Origin: Lentzea albida
GTDB lineage: Bacteria > Actinomycetota > Actinomycetes > Mycobacteriales > Pseudonocardiaceae
Direction: 5' to 3'
NCBI RefSeq assembly: GCF_900111005.1
Contig: NZ_FOFV01000021.1
Span: forward strand, 102,106 to 166,105
DNA length: 64,000 nt
Shown here: positions 33,413 to 41,848 of the stretch, piece after piece
Numbering within the stretch: the first letter of the stretch is position 1
How the letters are laid out: every line of letters starts with the position of its first letter
Program-made: the position numbers and the translations under genes
The notes under the pieces: model-generated
What the model was told of the DNA's origin: nothing
What the model saw: only the letters and a program-made list of their open reading frames with translations
Databases searched by the model: none

Positions 33413-34051
33413 TCAGCTCTGCCAGACCAGCGGCGTCTTCACGTAGTCGTCGCCGCGGTTGTACTCGGCGCCCGCGACCTTCGACCCGTCCTGCGCCGCG
33501 CTCAGCACGCACGTCTCGTAGGTCTCGCCGGCGGCCTTGAACGTCCTGGGCGCGCTGGTGGAGTCGCACTTCGGGGTGTCGCCGGAGATGATCACGCCGG
33601 TGCCCTTGCCGTCCTCGCCGAGGCCGCGCAGGCCGATCGAGGTGAAGCTGAGGTCGGTGCCGCTGAGGTTCTCGACCTTGGCCCGCAGGTAGAACGGCGT
33701 GATGTTCTTGGCCTTGTCGCCGAACTTCGCCAGGTCCTCCTTCGGCCCCGCCTCGATGGCCGTGACGGTGACGCCGATGGTGCCGCTCTTGTCGCCGACG
33801 GTGATGGGGATGACCGCGCGTTCGCCGACCTTGAGCTTCGAGCCGGGAGCGGTGATGTCGCCACCGGCGGGGACGACCGGCGCGGACTTCGACGCCGAGG
33901 TCTCCTTCGTGCTGGTGGCGGTGCTGGTGGTCTCGCTCGTCGGGTCCGCGGCGGGGACGGCCTGGCCACCGGTCTGCGAGCCGCACGCCGACAGGAGCAG
34001 CCCCGCGGTCGCGATCGAGGCGATGAACAGGGGGCCACGGGCGTGCGTCAC
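33413..34051 (-). CDS. Lipoprotein, unknown function
   Basis: A 212-residue predicted lipoprotein: signal peptide with lipobox LLSAC (Cys23), a Thr/Ser-rich linker (TSETTSTATSTKETSASKSAP), then a beta-rich domain (GERAVIPITVGDKSGTIGVTVTAIE...ITPFYLRAKVENLSGTDLSF), resembling the DUF4352/telokin-like Ig folds of actinobacterial surface lipoproteins. Two Cys residues may form a disulfide. GTG start with a GAGGAG ribosome site. Separate unit upstream of the EthD remnant. Confidence 0.75.
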   Translation of the reverse strand: MTHARGPLFIASIATAGLLLSACGSQTGGQAVPAADPTSETTSTATSTKETSASKSAPVVPAGGDITAPGSKLKVGERAVIPITVGDKSGTIGVTVTAIEAGPKEDLAKFGDKAKNITPFYLRAKVENLSGTDLSFTSIGLRGLGEDGKGTGVIISGDTPKCDSTSAPRTFKAAGETYETCVLSAAQDGSKVAGAEYNRGDDYVKTPLVWQS

Positions 34052-34145
34052 TGCGGAACTCCTCGGACTGCGGAACCTGGGGGTGCCCAGCACGTTAGGC
34101 CGGATGCAGGAGCCGCGGTATCGGTCGTTCACACCACACGGGCGC

Positions 34146-34790
34146 TCAGAGGTCGTCGAGGCCGATCAGTCCGTCCTGGATCGCCCTCGCGACGAGCGCG
34201 GCCTTCGTGGGCGCCTGCCGGCCGATCGCCGCGTACTTGACCCTGATCCGCTCGAGGTGGGAGTTCACCGTGCTGAGCGTGATGTTCAGGCGTTGCGCCA
34301 CGAACTCCTTCGACTCCGACTGGAACCACTCGACCAGGACCTCGGTCTCGCGCGGCGACAGCGCGGGCCGCGTCTCCGACCTGTCGCCCGCCAGCGCGCC
34401 CGCGAGCGCGGGCGGGGTGTACGACTGGCCCCGCGCCGCCGCCTTCACCGCCTGCACGAGGTGGTCGGCCCCCTCGGCCTTGGTCAGGTAGCTCAGCGCG
34501 CCGATCTCCAGGCACTGCAACGCGATCTCGTCGTCGGACCGCATCGAGTACACGATGACCCTGCGGCCGTCCTCCACGAGCCTGCGCAGCTCGGCCGTGG
34601 CGGGGGTGACGCTGTTCAGGTGCAGGTCGAGCACGACGACGTCCGCCGCGGCACCGGGACCGGTCCAGGCGACCTCCGGGTCCTCACCGCTCGCCACCAG
34701 GTGGACGTCCGCTGTGGACAGCCAGTGCGCGACTCCCGCGCGCACCACGGGGTGGTCGTCGACCAGGACCGCCGTCACGCCGTCCGCCAT
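34146..34790 (-). CDS. NarL family response regulator of a three-gene signalling operon
   Basis: A 214-residue regulator with receiver Asp55 (VVVLDLHLNS), Lys in YLTKAEG, and a LuxR-type HTH at the C-terminus (LSPRETEVLVEWFQSESKEFVAQRLNITLSTVNSHLERIRVKYAAIGRQAPTKAALVARAI). This HTH has an NS instead of the usual KTH/RTH in the recognition helix and an elongated linker. The start lies 16 bases inside the upstream pseudokinase gene. No obvious target nearby. Confidence 0.85.
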   Translation of the reverse strand: MADGVTAVLVDDHPVVRAGVAHWLSTADVHLVASGEDPEVAWTGPGAAADVVVLDLHLNSVTPATAELRRLVEDGRRVIVYSMRSDDEIALQCLEIGALSYLTKAEGADHLVQAVKAAARGQSYTPPALAGALAGDRSETRPALSPRETEVLVEWFQSESKEFVAQRLNITLSTVNSHLERIRVKYAAIGRQAPTKAALVARAIQDGLIGLDDL

Positions 34791-35827
34791 CGCGCCTCGC
34801 TCCTCACCAGTCCGCCGTGGACACTCGTCTCGACCGTGACCGCCACCGGTCTTCCCGGTGCCGGAAGGGTTTCCGGCGCGTCCGCCACCACGGCGACGCG
34901 CACCTCGTCGGCCGTGCGCAGCAGGCTCACCTTCGCACGTCCGTGCGCGACGGCGAGGGCCTGGGCCATGGGCGCGACCAGTTCGCGGCGCACCTCCGTC
35001 GGCACGGGGGTGGCCGTGCCGCTGACGGCGAGCGAGACGACGACACCACGTCGTTCGGCGACGTCCACGCAGGCGGTCAGTTCGTGCAGCAACGGGTCGG
35101 GCACGTCGTCGTTCTCCGCGAACAGCCTGCGCAGCTGCACGGCCGCGACCGAGCAGCGCAGCCTGGTCGTCGGGTCGGCCACGCTCACCTGCTCGTCGGC
35201 CAGGTCGGCGAGCAGCGGCAGCAACGCGCCCAGCTGCCCCTCGAAGCCCGCCTTGAGGTCCTGTTCCCGTTGGCGCGCCAGCTCTTCACGGGTGCGGGCG
35301 GCGTCGTGCTCGGCGGCGGCCTCCGCGGCGAGCCTCGCGTCCCGGTGCAGCACGCGGGTGATCACCAGGACGCCGACCTGGAAGCTCGTGCCGCTCAGGA
35401 TGACGACACCGGCGGTGCCCACGTCCCCGTTCCCGGCGTGCGCGAACCACGCGATGCTCAGGCAGATGTGCACGCCCAGCGCCACCACCAGCGCTTTCGG
35501 CCTCTCCACCAGCACGAGCAGCAGGTACCAGCCGACCAGCCCGAACCCCCAGTCGGGATCGTCCAACGACGCTCCCGCGGGCAGCGCGGTCGTCACCAGC
35601 ACCGACGCGGCGAGCGGCACGACGGCCAGCAGGGGTGGGGTCGGCGTGCCGGTCGCGACGTGTCCCGCCACGATCCCGAGCACCGCGGTGAGCAGGCAGT
35701 ACGCGAACCACGCCGCCGGACCGTGCGGGTGCGCGACCAGCGAGGGCAGCATGAGCACGAGCTGGACGGCGAAGACGACGACCAGCAGCACCTGCCGGGT
35801 GGTGGTGGAGACGGCGTGGTCAGTCAT
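34775..35827 (-). CDS. Membrane pseudokinase (degenerate NarL-type histidine kinase)
   Basis: A 350-residue protein with six to seven N-terminal membrane helices, a coiled linker (AAEAAAEHDAARTREELARQREQDLKAGFEGQLGALLPLLADL) and a C-terminal region where a HATPase should be. The expected phospho-acceptor His is absent (the helix reads GFEGQLGALLPL), and the ATP-binding D.G.G box is missing (VAVVADAPETLPAPGRP). It therefore probably cannot autophosphorylate and may act as a sensor or scaffold for the intact kinase upstream. The gene overlaps that kinase by 8 bases and the regulator by 16. Confidence 0.75.
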   Translation of the reverse strand: MTDHAVSTTTRQVLLVVVFAVQLVLMLPSLVAHPHGPAAWFAYCLLTAVLGIVAGHVATGTPTPPLLAVVPLAASVLVTTALPAGASLDDPDWGFGLVGWYLLLVLVERPKALVVALGVHICLSIAWFAHAGNGDVGTAGVVILSGTSFQVGVLVITRVLHRDARLAAEAAAEHDAARTREELARQREQDLKAGFEGQLGALLPLLADLADEQVSVADPTTRLRCSVAAVQLRRLFAENDDVPDPLLHELTACVDVAERRGVVVSLAVSGTATPVPTEVRRELVAPMAQALAVAHGRAKVSLLRTADEVRVAVVADAPETLPAPGRPVAVTVETSVHGGLVRSEARWRTA

Positions 35828-36851
35828 CGGCGGGCCACACCAGACGCGCGGTGGTGCCGCGTCCCCGTGCCGACTCGACCACGGCGGAGCCACCGACGGC
35901 CTCGATGCGTTCGACCACCGATCCGCGCAGCCCGCGCCGGTGCCCGGGCACCTCCTCCGGCACGAACCCCCTGCCGTCGTCGCTGACCACGACCACGGCT
36001 CCGCGCCGCACCGTGAGCTCGGCCCGCGAGGTGCCCGAGTGGCGTTCGACGTTGGCGAGCAGCTCACGGGCCGCCCGCACGAACTGCAGCGCGACCCCGG
36101 CGGGCACGCGGACGACCTCGGCCTCCACCCGCACGTCCACGGCGCTGTCGCGCGCCACCGCCGTGAGCGCGGCCCCCAGGTCGACGGTCCCCTGCTCGTC
36201 GCCCCGTTCGGCCAGCACCACCAGGTCGCGGCGCGCCTGCGCGGCCACCTCCGCCGGATCGCCGCCGTGCGCGGCCATCAGGAACGTCGCGGCGGCCGTG
36301 TCGTGCAGCAGGGCGAGGTACTCCCGTTCCCGTCTGCCCTGGTCCAGGGTGACGGCCGCCGCCCGGCTCCGTTCGGCGGCGCGTTCCCGCAGCCGGTCGA
36401 CCCGGCGGCTCGACCGGCGCAGCAGCTCGTAGGCGAGCCGCGCGAGCACCGACTCCAGCACCGCCCTCACCAGCACGCCGGGCCCGGTCGTCACGACCTG
36501 CACCGCGAGCAGCGCGGCCGTCGCGGGCACGGAGACCTTGAGCGGCCACTGCCACTGCCAGGTGATCAACGTCGTGGTGAGGACCGTCAGCACCCACTGG
36601 TCGGCGTCGGCGCCCAGCAGCACCGACAGCACCACGACCCGCAGGAACGCCACCGGCAGCGCCACTCCCGGCAGCCGGAAGTCGGCGACGGTGCTCACGG
36701 CGACCACCGCGAACAGGCTCCAGCCGAGGGGTGAGTTCAGCGAGAAGGCGCCGAAGAGGCTGATCAGGACGACGCCGGCGCCGCGGACGGGACCCGCGAG
36801 ACGGGACACCGTCGCAAGCAGCCTCGCCTCCAGCACAGGTGCATTCTGCAC
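35820..36851 (-). CDS. Sensor histidine kinase, catalytically intact
   Basis: A 343-residue kinase with N-terminal membrane segments (res 20-135) and a coiled helix containing phospho-acceptor His183 (YLALLHDTAAATF). Its HATPase is complete: N267 (ELLANVERHSG), DDGRGF at 291-296, G2-like GLRGSVVERIEAVGG and GRGTTARLVWP. GTG at 36851 chosen; an alternative GTG lies at 36836, and neither has a clear ribosome site. First gene of the kinase-pseudokinase-regulator operon. Divergent from the VanZ-like gene. Confidence 0.8.
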   Translation of the reverse strand: MQNAPVLEARLLATVSRLAGPVRGAGVVLISLFGAFSLNSPLGWSLFAVVAVSTVADFRLPGVALPVAFLRVVVLSVLLGADADQWVLTVLTTTLITWQWQWPLKVSVPATAALLAVQVVTTGPGVLVRAVLESVLARLAYELLRRSSRRVDRLRERAAERSRAAAVTLDQGRREREYLALLHDTAAATFLMAAHGGDPAEVAAQARRDLVVLAERGDEQGTVDLGAALTAVARDSAVDVRVEAEVVRVPAGVALQFVRAARELLANVERHSGTSRAELTVRRGAVVVVSDDGRGFVPEEVPGHRRGLRGSVVERIEAVGGSAVVESARGRGTTARLVWPADD

Positions 36852-36914
36852 ATATCGTCCGCGTATCGGAAAACGCGTACGTCCCCGCAACGTCCGTTCG
36901 TCTTCAGTGGACGC

Positions 36915-37466
36915 GTGCTCAACACCTGGCAGGAGTGGGTCGGAACGGAGACAGGGGTCGTCATCGGGGGCGTGCTGGGGATACCGGTGGCCCTGCTGGT
37001 GGTGCTGCTCCTGGGGCTCCACCGGAAACTCGGGCAGCGCCCGGGCCCGTGGCGGACCGCTCTGGTCGACGTGGGGCTGGTCTACGGAACGCTGCCGTGG
37101 GTGTGGCTCCTGCTGCTGCCGGGCTCGTCGTCCGAGCTGAGCCTGGTGCCGTTCGCGGACATCGCCGACCTCCTCGCGCAGCGCGACCTCGGCCAGATCG
37201 TCGGCAACCTGCTGGTGTTCGCGGCACTCGGGTTCTTCGGCCCGCTGCGGTTCGCGGCGCTGCGGTCGGTGTGGCGGGTGCTGCTGGTCGCCGGGGCGTG
37301 CTCGGTGCTCATCGAGGTCGCGCAGTTCACCGCGCTGCACCGCGTGTCCTCTGTGGACGACGTGCTGCTCAACGCCGCCGGTGCGGCGCTGGCCTCGCTC
37401 CTGTCGTGGCGGTGGTGGCGGGTGAAGCCCGTCGTGGCACCGGAGCGCCGGCTGGTCACGGCCTAG
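36915..37466 (+). CDS. VanZ-like membrane protein
   Basis: A 183-residue, five-segment membrane protein of the VanZ family. Typical blocks are LVPFADI after the first extracytoplasmic loop, QIVGNLLVFAALGFFGPL, and LIEVAQFTALHRVSSVDDVLLNAAGAALA. VanZ of Enterococcus gives low-level teicoplanin resistance; most actinobacterial homologues have no known role. It lies 9 bases before an OmpR-type two-component system and is probably co-transcribed with it, hinting at cell-envelope stress. GTG start. Confidence 0.85.
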   Translation: MLNTWQEWVGTETGVVIGGVLGIPVALLVVLLLGLHRKLGQRPGPWRTALVDVGLVYGTLPWVWLLLLPGSSSELSLVPFADIADLLAQRDLGQIVGNLLVFAALGFFGPLRFAALRSVWRVLLVAGACSVLIEVAQFTALHRVSSVDDVLLNAAGAALASLLSWRWWRVKPVVAPERRLVTA

Positions 37467-37475
37467 GGTGGCGGT

Positions 37476-38135
37476 ATGCGCGTGCTGATCGTGGAGGACG
37501 AGCTCCACCTGGCGGAGGCCGTGCGGGACGGGCTGCGGCTCGAGGCGATCGCCGCGGACATCGCCGGCGACGGCGACACCGCGCTGGAGATGCTGAGCGT
37601 CAACGCCTACGACATCGCGGTGCTCGACCGCGACATCCCCGGCCCGTCCGGGGACGAGGTGGCGCGGCGGATCGTCGCGTCCGGCAGCGGCATGCCGATC
37701 CTGATGCTCACCGCCGCCGACCGGATCGACGACAAGGCGTCCGGGTTCGGCCTCGGCGCCGACGACTACCTCACCAAACCGTTCGAGCTGCGGGAACTGG
37801 TGCTGCGCCTGCGCGCGCTGGCCCGCCGCCGCGCGTACGCGCGACCGCCCGTGAGCGAGATCGGCGGGCTGCGGCTCGACCCGTTCCGGCGCGAGGTGTT
37901 CCGCGACGGGCGGTACGTGGCGCTGACCCGCAAGCAGTTCGCGGTGCTGGAGGTGCTGGTCGGCGCGCAGGGCGGGGTCGTGAGCGCCGAGGAGCTGCTG
38001 GAACGGGCGTGGGACGAGAACGCCGACCCGTTCACCAATGCCGTGCGCATCACGGTCTCGGCGCTGCGCAAGCGGCTCGGCGAGCCGTGGCTCATCGCGA
38101 CCGTGCCGGGCGTCGGCTACCGCATCGATGCCTAG
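37476..38135 (+). CDS. OmpR/PhoB family response regulator
   Basis: A 219-residue regulator: receiver with Asp51 (IAVLDRDIPGPSG), acidic E7/D8 in IVEDE and Lys101 (LTKPF), then a winged-helix effector (GLRLDPFRREVFRDGRYVALTRKQFAVLEVLVGAQGGVVSAEELLERAWDENADPFTNAVRITVSALRKRLG). Its 3' end overlaps the kinase gene by 8 bases. Confidence 0.9.
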   Translation: MRVLIVEDELHLAEAVRDGLRLEAIAADIAGDGDTALEMLSVNAYDIAVLDRDIPGPSGDEVARRIVASGSGMPILMLTAADRIDDKASGFGLGADDYLTKPFELRELVLRLRALARRRAYARPPVSEIGGLRLDPFRREVFRDGRYVALTRKQFAVLEVLVGAQGGVVSAEELLERAWDENADPFTNAVRITVSALRKRLGEPWLIATVPGVGYRIDA

Positions 38136-39201
38136 GCAGCCCGGGCTCAGCGCCCGCCTGAAGCTCACGCTCAGCTACGCGGGCATCGTCGTGGTGGCGG
38201 GCGCGGTGCTGCTGGCCGTGGCGTGGTGGTACCTGCTGCGCTACCTGCCCGACAACGACAAGGGCCTGTTGTTCGTCAGCCCCAACCGCTACCTGCTCTC
38301 CCGCATCTTCGGCCGCGCGGCCGCCGTCGCCATGGCGGGCCTGGTGGCGTTCGGCCTGCTCGGCGGCTGGTTGCTGGCGGGCAGGATGCTCGCCCCGCTC
38401 GACAAGATCGCGGACGCGGCCCGCCTCGCCGCCCAGGGCTCCCTGTCGCACCGGATCCGCCTGCCCGGCAGGTCCGACGAGTTCCGCGAACTCTCCGACG
38501 TCTTCGACACCATGCTGGAGAAGCTCGAGTCCCACGTGGCCGAGCAACGCCGGTTCGCCGCCAACGCCTCACACGAACTCCGCACCCCGCTCGCGATCTC
38601 CCAGTCGCTGCTCGACGTGGCCCGCCAGGACCCGTTTAGCGTCAACGCGGACCTGATCGACCGCCTGCACACCGCGAGCCGCCGCGCGATCGACCTGACC
38701 GAGGCCCTGCTGCTCCTGAGCCGGGGCGAGCGCGGCACGTTCACGCGCGAGCCCGTCGACCTGTCGCTGGTCGCCGAGGAGGCCGCCGAAACCCTGCTGC
38801 CGCAAGCGGAGAAGCGCGGCATCACCCTCGACGTCACCGGCGTGCCGGCCACCACCACGGGCTCCCCGGAACTGCTGCTGCGGATGGTCACGAACCTCGT
38901 GCAGAACGCCGTCGTGCACAACGTGCCGGGCGGCACGGTCACCGTCCACATCGAACCGCAGCACCAGGCGTGCGTGGTGCGGGTGGAAAACACCGGGCGC
39001 CCGCTGCCGCCACACCTGGTGCCGACGCTCGTCGAGCCGTTCCAGCGGGGTGGGGACCGCGTGCGGTCCGAGGACCACGCGGGGGTCGGGCTCGGGCTGG
39101 CGATCGTGCACAGCGTCGTGCGCGCGCACGACGGGGCGCTCGACGTGGCGGCGCGTCCGGGTGGCGGGCTGCGGGTGACGATCCGGCTGCCTGGGGTGTA
39201 G
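38128..39201 (+). CDS. Sensor histidine kinase (HAMP, HisKA, HATPase)
   Basis: A 357-residue classical kinase: TM1 (res 14-37), a short extracytoplasmic loop, TM2 (66-85), HAMP (86-140), HisKA with His149 (ANASHELRTPL), and HATPase with N-box NLVQNAVVHN and G-box GVGLGLAIVHSVVRAHDG. Partner of the OmpR regulator it overlaps. The extracytoplasmic loop is only about 30 residues, as in kinases sensing membrane-proximal cues. Confidence 0.9.
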   Translation: MPRQPGLSARLKLTLSYAGIVVVAGAVLLAVAWWYLLRYLPDNDKGLLFVSPNRYLLSRIFGRAAAVAMAGLVAFGLLGGWLLAGRMLAPLDKIADAARLAAQGSLSHRIRLPGRSDEFRELSDVFDTMLEKLESHVAEQRRFAANASHELRTPLAISQSLLDVARQDPFSVNADLIDRLHTASRRAIDLTEALLLLSRGERGTFTREPVDLSLVAEEAAETLLPQAEKRGITLDVTGVPATTTGSPELLLRMVTNLVQNAVVHNVPGGTVTVHIEPQHQACVVRVENTGRPLPPHLVPTLVEPFQRGGDRVRSEDHAGVGLGLAIVHSVVRAHDGALDVAARPGGGLRVTIRLPGV

Positions 39202-39314
39202 GGGCGCGGCAGACAGCGGGCAGCTGCAAGCAGCGGGCAGCGGCCTGTGACGGGCGGTGGCAGGCAGGCCTGCGGCGTGGGGCGGCCGAACCCAACCACT
39301 CCGCCCGTGCTCCC
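39202..39314. other. Short intergenic region with GC-rich imperfect repeats
   Basis: This 113-base convergent gap contains overlapping copies of CAGCGGGCAG and the palindrome GCAGGCCTGC. They may act as a terminator for the kinase operon and the facing gene; no clean hairpin with a T-tract is seen. Confidence 0.3.
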
Positions 39315-40676
39315 CTACACCCGCCCCAGCAGGTGCCGGGCCGCCTCGAAGTCCCGCTCCCCCACCAGGAACTCCCGCAGCGCCAACTCCAACTCGTCCC
39401 CCCGAATGGTGCCGTCCCCGTCGTGGTCGAGCTCCCGCATGGCCGCGATGAGCTCGTGGCGCCGCGGACTGTGGTCGAGCAGCCGCGTGTACTCGTCCTG
39501 CCGCACCTCCCCGTTGCCGTCGCGGTCGATCAAGCCCCGCACCACCGCGGCGACAGCGCCGTAGCCGCGTTCCCGGCCGGCCGGCCCGGGGTAGGTGCGG
39601 TCGGCCAGGGCCACGGCGTACGCGGCGGCCGTCACCGAGCCGTCCGCGGGTGTGCCGGTGGCCGTGCAGAGCTGCTCCCACCAGGAGTGGAACGCGTCGT
39701 GGACGGCGTCCTCGTCCTTCTCGTCGAGGTCGAGGTGCGTGCTGATCTCGCGCGCCATCGCGAGGAAGTCGCTCCACCTCAGCACGCCGTCGCCGCTCTG
39801 GTCGAGGACCGTGCCGAAGAACGACTCGGGGACCAGCACCCGTGCCGGGGTCTCGGCGGCCCTGATCGACGCGGCGGCGAGCGGTAGGTAGCGCCAGGGT
39901 TTCGGCAGCAGGCCGGCGAGCACCCGGACGGCCTGGTGCAGGCCGCCGACCACGAGGTCGGTGCCCGGGACCACGGCGAGCCGCAGGCGTTCGCGGTAGG
40001 CGGCGGGCAGGGTGGCGGTGGTGGCCTGGACGGCGGCGGTGACCACCGCGAAGCGCAGCGGGGCCCACACCACGCCCGGAACGGGCAGGCCGGACGGCGG
40101 TGGGATGCGGTAGATGCTGCCGGACAGCAGGTCCCTGACGGTCGCGTTGTCCTCCAGCACCTCGGCGACGACGCGGTCGAAGTAGCCGCGGAACTCGTCC
40201 GGTGTCGCGGGCAGGTCGTCCTGCCCGAGGCCGAACCTGTGCCCGACCCGCCGCCACTCGTCGTAGAAGCGACCGGTCTCCTCCGCGGACAGGGGGTCGC
40301 CGCCCAGCCTCTGCATGGTCAGCACGGCCTCGAACAGGGTCAGGTGCACCCAGGCCCTGGCCGCGGTGTCGCCGGCGTCGAACGCCCTGCCGTAGCCGTC
40401 CTTGCCCTGCATGCGGCGGTGGAGTCGTTCCAGCCGTGCGAGCTCACGGCGTTGTTCGGCCGGGGTGCCGTAGACGTAGGTGTGCAGGCTTTCGATCGTG
40501 CGGAACAGCCTTCGCCACGGCCGTGCGTTGTACACGGAGAACTCGGCCACGGCGGCACCTACGGCCGGATGTGCGGCCTGCAGTACCAACGCCCGGTGCA
40601 TCACCAGCAGGAAACGCCACTGGCCCAGGCGTTCCCACGTGCTCGAACCCGGTCCCAGCGCCACGTCGACGGTCAT
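39315..40676 (-). CDS. MpaB/DUF2236 oxygenase-like protein fused to EF-hands
   Basis: A 453-residue fusion. Residues 10-270 match the oxygenase MpaB/rubber-oxygenase-like family (DUF2236): WRFLLVMHRALVLQAAHPAVGAAV, RLFRTIESLHTYVYGTPAE, GYGRAFDAGDTAARAWVHLTLFEA and a GDPLSAEE..RFYDEWR segment. Residues 285-450 form calerythrin-like EF-hands: canonical loops at 292-303 (DQSGDG), 384-395 (DRDGNG) and 417-428 (DHDGDG), with a degenerate one near 340-352. DUF2236 proteins bind heme b through conserved His. Fusion to a calcium sensor suggests Ca2+-regulated oxidation. Stand-alone gene; function unproven. Confidence 0.8.
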   Translation of the reverse strand: MTVDVALGPGSSTWERLGQWRFLLVMHRALVLQAAHPAVGAAVAEFSVYNARPWRRLFRTIESLHTYVYGTPAEQRRELARLERLHRRMQGKDGYGRAFDAGDTAARAWVHLTLFEAVLTMQRLGGDPLSAEETGRFYDEWRRVGHRFGLGQDDLPATPDEFRGYFDRVVAEVLEDNATVRDLLSGSIYRIPPPSGLPVPGVVWAPLRFAVVTAAVQATTATLPAAYRERLRLAVVPGTDLVVGGLHQAVRVLAGLLPKPWRYLPLAAASIRAAETPARVLVPESFFGTVLDQSGDGVLRWSDFLAMAREISTHLDLDEKDEDAVHDAFHSWWEQLCTATGTPADGSVTAAAYAVALADRTYPGPAGRERGYGAVAAVVRGLIDRDGNGEVRQDEYTRLLDHSPRRHELIAAMRELDHDGDGTIRGDELELALREFLVGERDFEAARHLLGRV

Positions 40677-40790
40677 GGCGCCGAAGCTAGTCAGGGGCCG
40701 GGGCTCCCGTGAACGTCGTTCACCTCATCCGGTGGCGGAATGCACCCGCTTGCCGGAACTCGATCACGTGTTGCAGCGGGATGCGCGAGG

Positions 40791-40802
40791 GAGAGCGCTC
40801 TC
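40791..40802. promoter_or_regulatory. LacI-type operator, distal copy
   Basis: GAGAGCGCTCTC, a perfect 12-bp palindrome with the LacI-family central CG, 102 bases upstream of the proximal copy. Looping between the two is possible. Confidence 0.65.
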
Positions 40803-40892
40803 ACAACCCTGCCGCCGAACGGTACGACCCGGCGCCCGAAGTGTCAAAGAACCGGGCTTGACACCTCGCACGGACTGGCGGGACGCTAATTG

Positions 40893-40906
40893 GGAGAGCG
40901 CTCTCC
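40893..40906. promoter_or_regulatory. LacI-type operator, proximal copy
   Basis: GGAGAGCGCTCTCC, a perfect 14-bp palindrome with central CG, close to the CebR/LacI class of actinobacterial operators. The same word with one mismatch occurs upstream of the LacI gene at 43479-43492. Confidence 0.75.
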
Positions 40907-40939
40907 AAGCCGGTTTCCCCACTCGGCAGGAGGACACAG

Positions 40940-41848
40940 GTGTCCCGAAAACTCATCGCACTGCTATCGACGGCTGCCCTGGTGGCGGCCGTGGTCGTGG
41001 TGGCGACGCAGTCGGCGCAGGCCGACGACCTCGTCACGCACCACGAGTTCCAGGCCAACTGCTCGGTCACGACGCACCTCCCGGACGACCCCATCGTCTT
41101 CCCGGGGCTCGCGGGCGCGTCCCACATGCACACGTTCCTCGGCAACCCGTCGACGAACGCCCGCAGCACCAACGACTCGCTCAAGGCGGCCGAGACCAAC
41201 TGCAAGACGCCGGACGACAAGTCGGCGTACTGGTTCCCGTCGGTCTACAACGGCGACCAGATCGTGCCGCCGAACTTCCCGCAGGTCATCTACTACAAGT
41301 CCGGCATCCTGCGGTACCAGGACGTCGTGCCGTTCCCGCCGGGCATGCGGTTCGTGGTCGGCAGCCCGACGGCGACGCAGGAGGAGTTCCGCACGGCTCC
41401 GGGCGCGGTCGAGGGCTGGGAGTGCGGCGACAGCTTCCACAACTGGGACATCCCCCAGTACTGCGTGCCGGGCAGCCAGCTCAACGTCCGGTACCAGGCG
41501 CCGAGCTGCTGGAACGGCCGTGACCTCGACTCGGCGGACCACAAGTCGCACATGGCCTACCCGGACCGCGCGACCCTCGTCTGCCCGCCCAGCCACCCCG
41601 TGGCGGTGCCGATGATCGAGTTCAAGATGGCGTTCCCGGTGTCCGGCGACATGTCCCGCGTACGACTCGCCAGCGGCCGCGGGTACACCTGGCACTACGA
41701 CTTCATGAACGCCTGGGACGCACCCACCCAGGCCGCGCTCGTCCGGCACTGCATCAACGGCGGGCTGCAGTGCGACCCGCGCGGGTACGACCTGTACAAG
41801 CCCCACCGGGGCGCCGCACTCGGACCGGACTACCGGTTGCCGCGGTGA
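40940..41848 (+). CDS. Secreted DUF1996 protein
   Basis: A 302-residue secreted protein: signal peptide to about residue 29 (VVVATQSAQA-DD) and a DUF1996 domain with its His-rich core (HHEFQANCSV, GASHMHTFLGN, WDIPQYC, HKSHMAYPD, GYTWHYDFMNAWD) and six or more Cys. DUF1996 occurs in fungi and actinomycetes, often beside cellulose/chitin-binding modules. The enzyme activity is unknown; an oxidoreductase or carbohydrate-linked role has been suggested by context. GTG start with CAGGAGGA. Controlled by LacI-type operators, consistent with sugar regulation. GTGA overlap with the next gene. Confidence 0.85.
   Translation: MSRKLIALLSTAALVAAVVVVATQSAQADDLVTHHEFQANCSVTTHLPDDPIVFPGLAGASHMHTFLGNPSTNARSTNDSLKAAETNCKTPDDKSAYWFPSVYNGDQIVPPNFPQVIYYKSGILRYQDVVPFPPGMRFVVGSPTATQEEFRTAPGAVEGWECGDSFHNWDIPQYCVPGSQLNVRYQAPSCWNGRDLDSADHKSHMAYPDRATLVCPPSHPVAVPMIEFKMAFPVSGDMSRVRLASGRGYTWHYDFMNAWDAPTQAALVRHCINGGLQCDPRGYDLYKPHRGAALGPDYRLPR

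Larger units (their letters stand above)
40677..40939 (+). promoter_or_regulatory. Promoter region of the DUF1996/DUF305 operon
   Basis: This 263-base gap has a consensus-like -35 TTGACA at 40858-40863 with a weak -10 (GACGCT, 40882-40887), and two LacI-type palindromes at 40791-40802 and 40893-40906. The second sits directly downstream of the -10, where a repressor would block transcription. A CAGGAGGA ribosome site precedes the GTG at 40940. Confidence 0.5.

Noticed and set aside
35820..38168. Single 782-codon minus-strand frame
   Set aside because: The first 440 codons are antisense to the VanZ and OmpR regulator genes; only the kinase from 36851 is supported.
39202..39314. Possible CRISPR-like or tandem repeat array
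   Set aside because: Only partial copies of CAGCGGGCAG without regular spacing.
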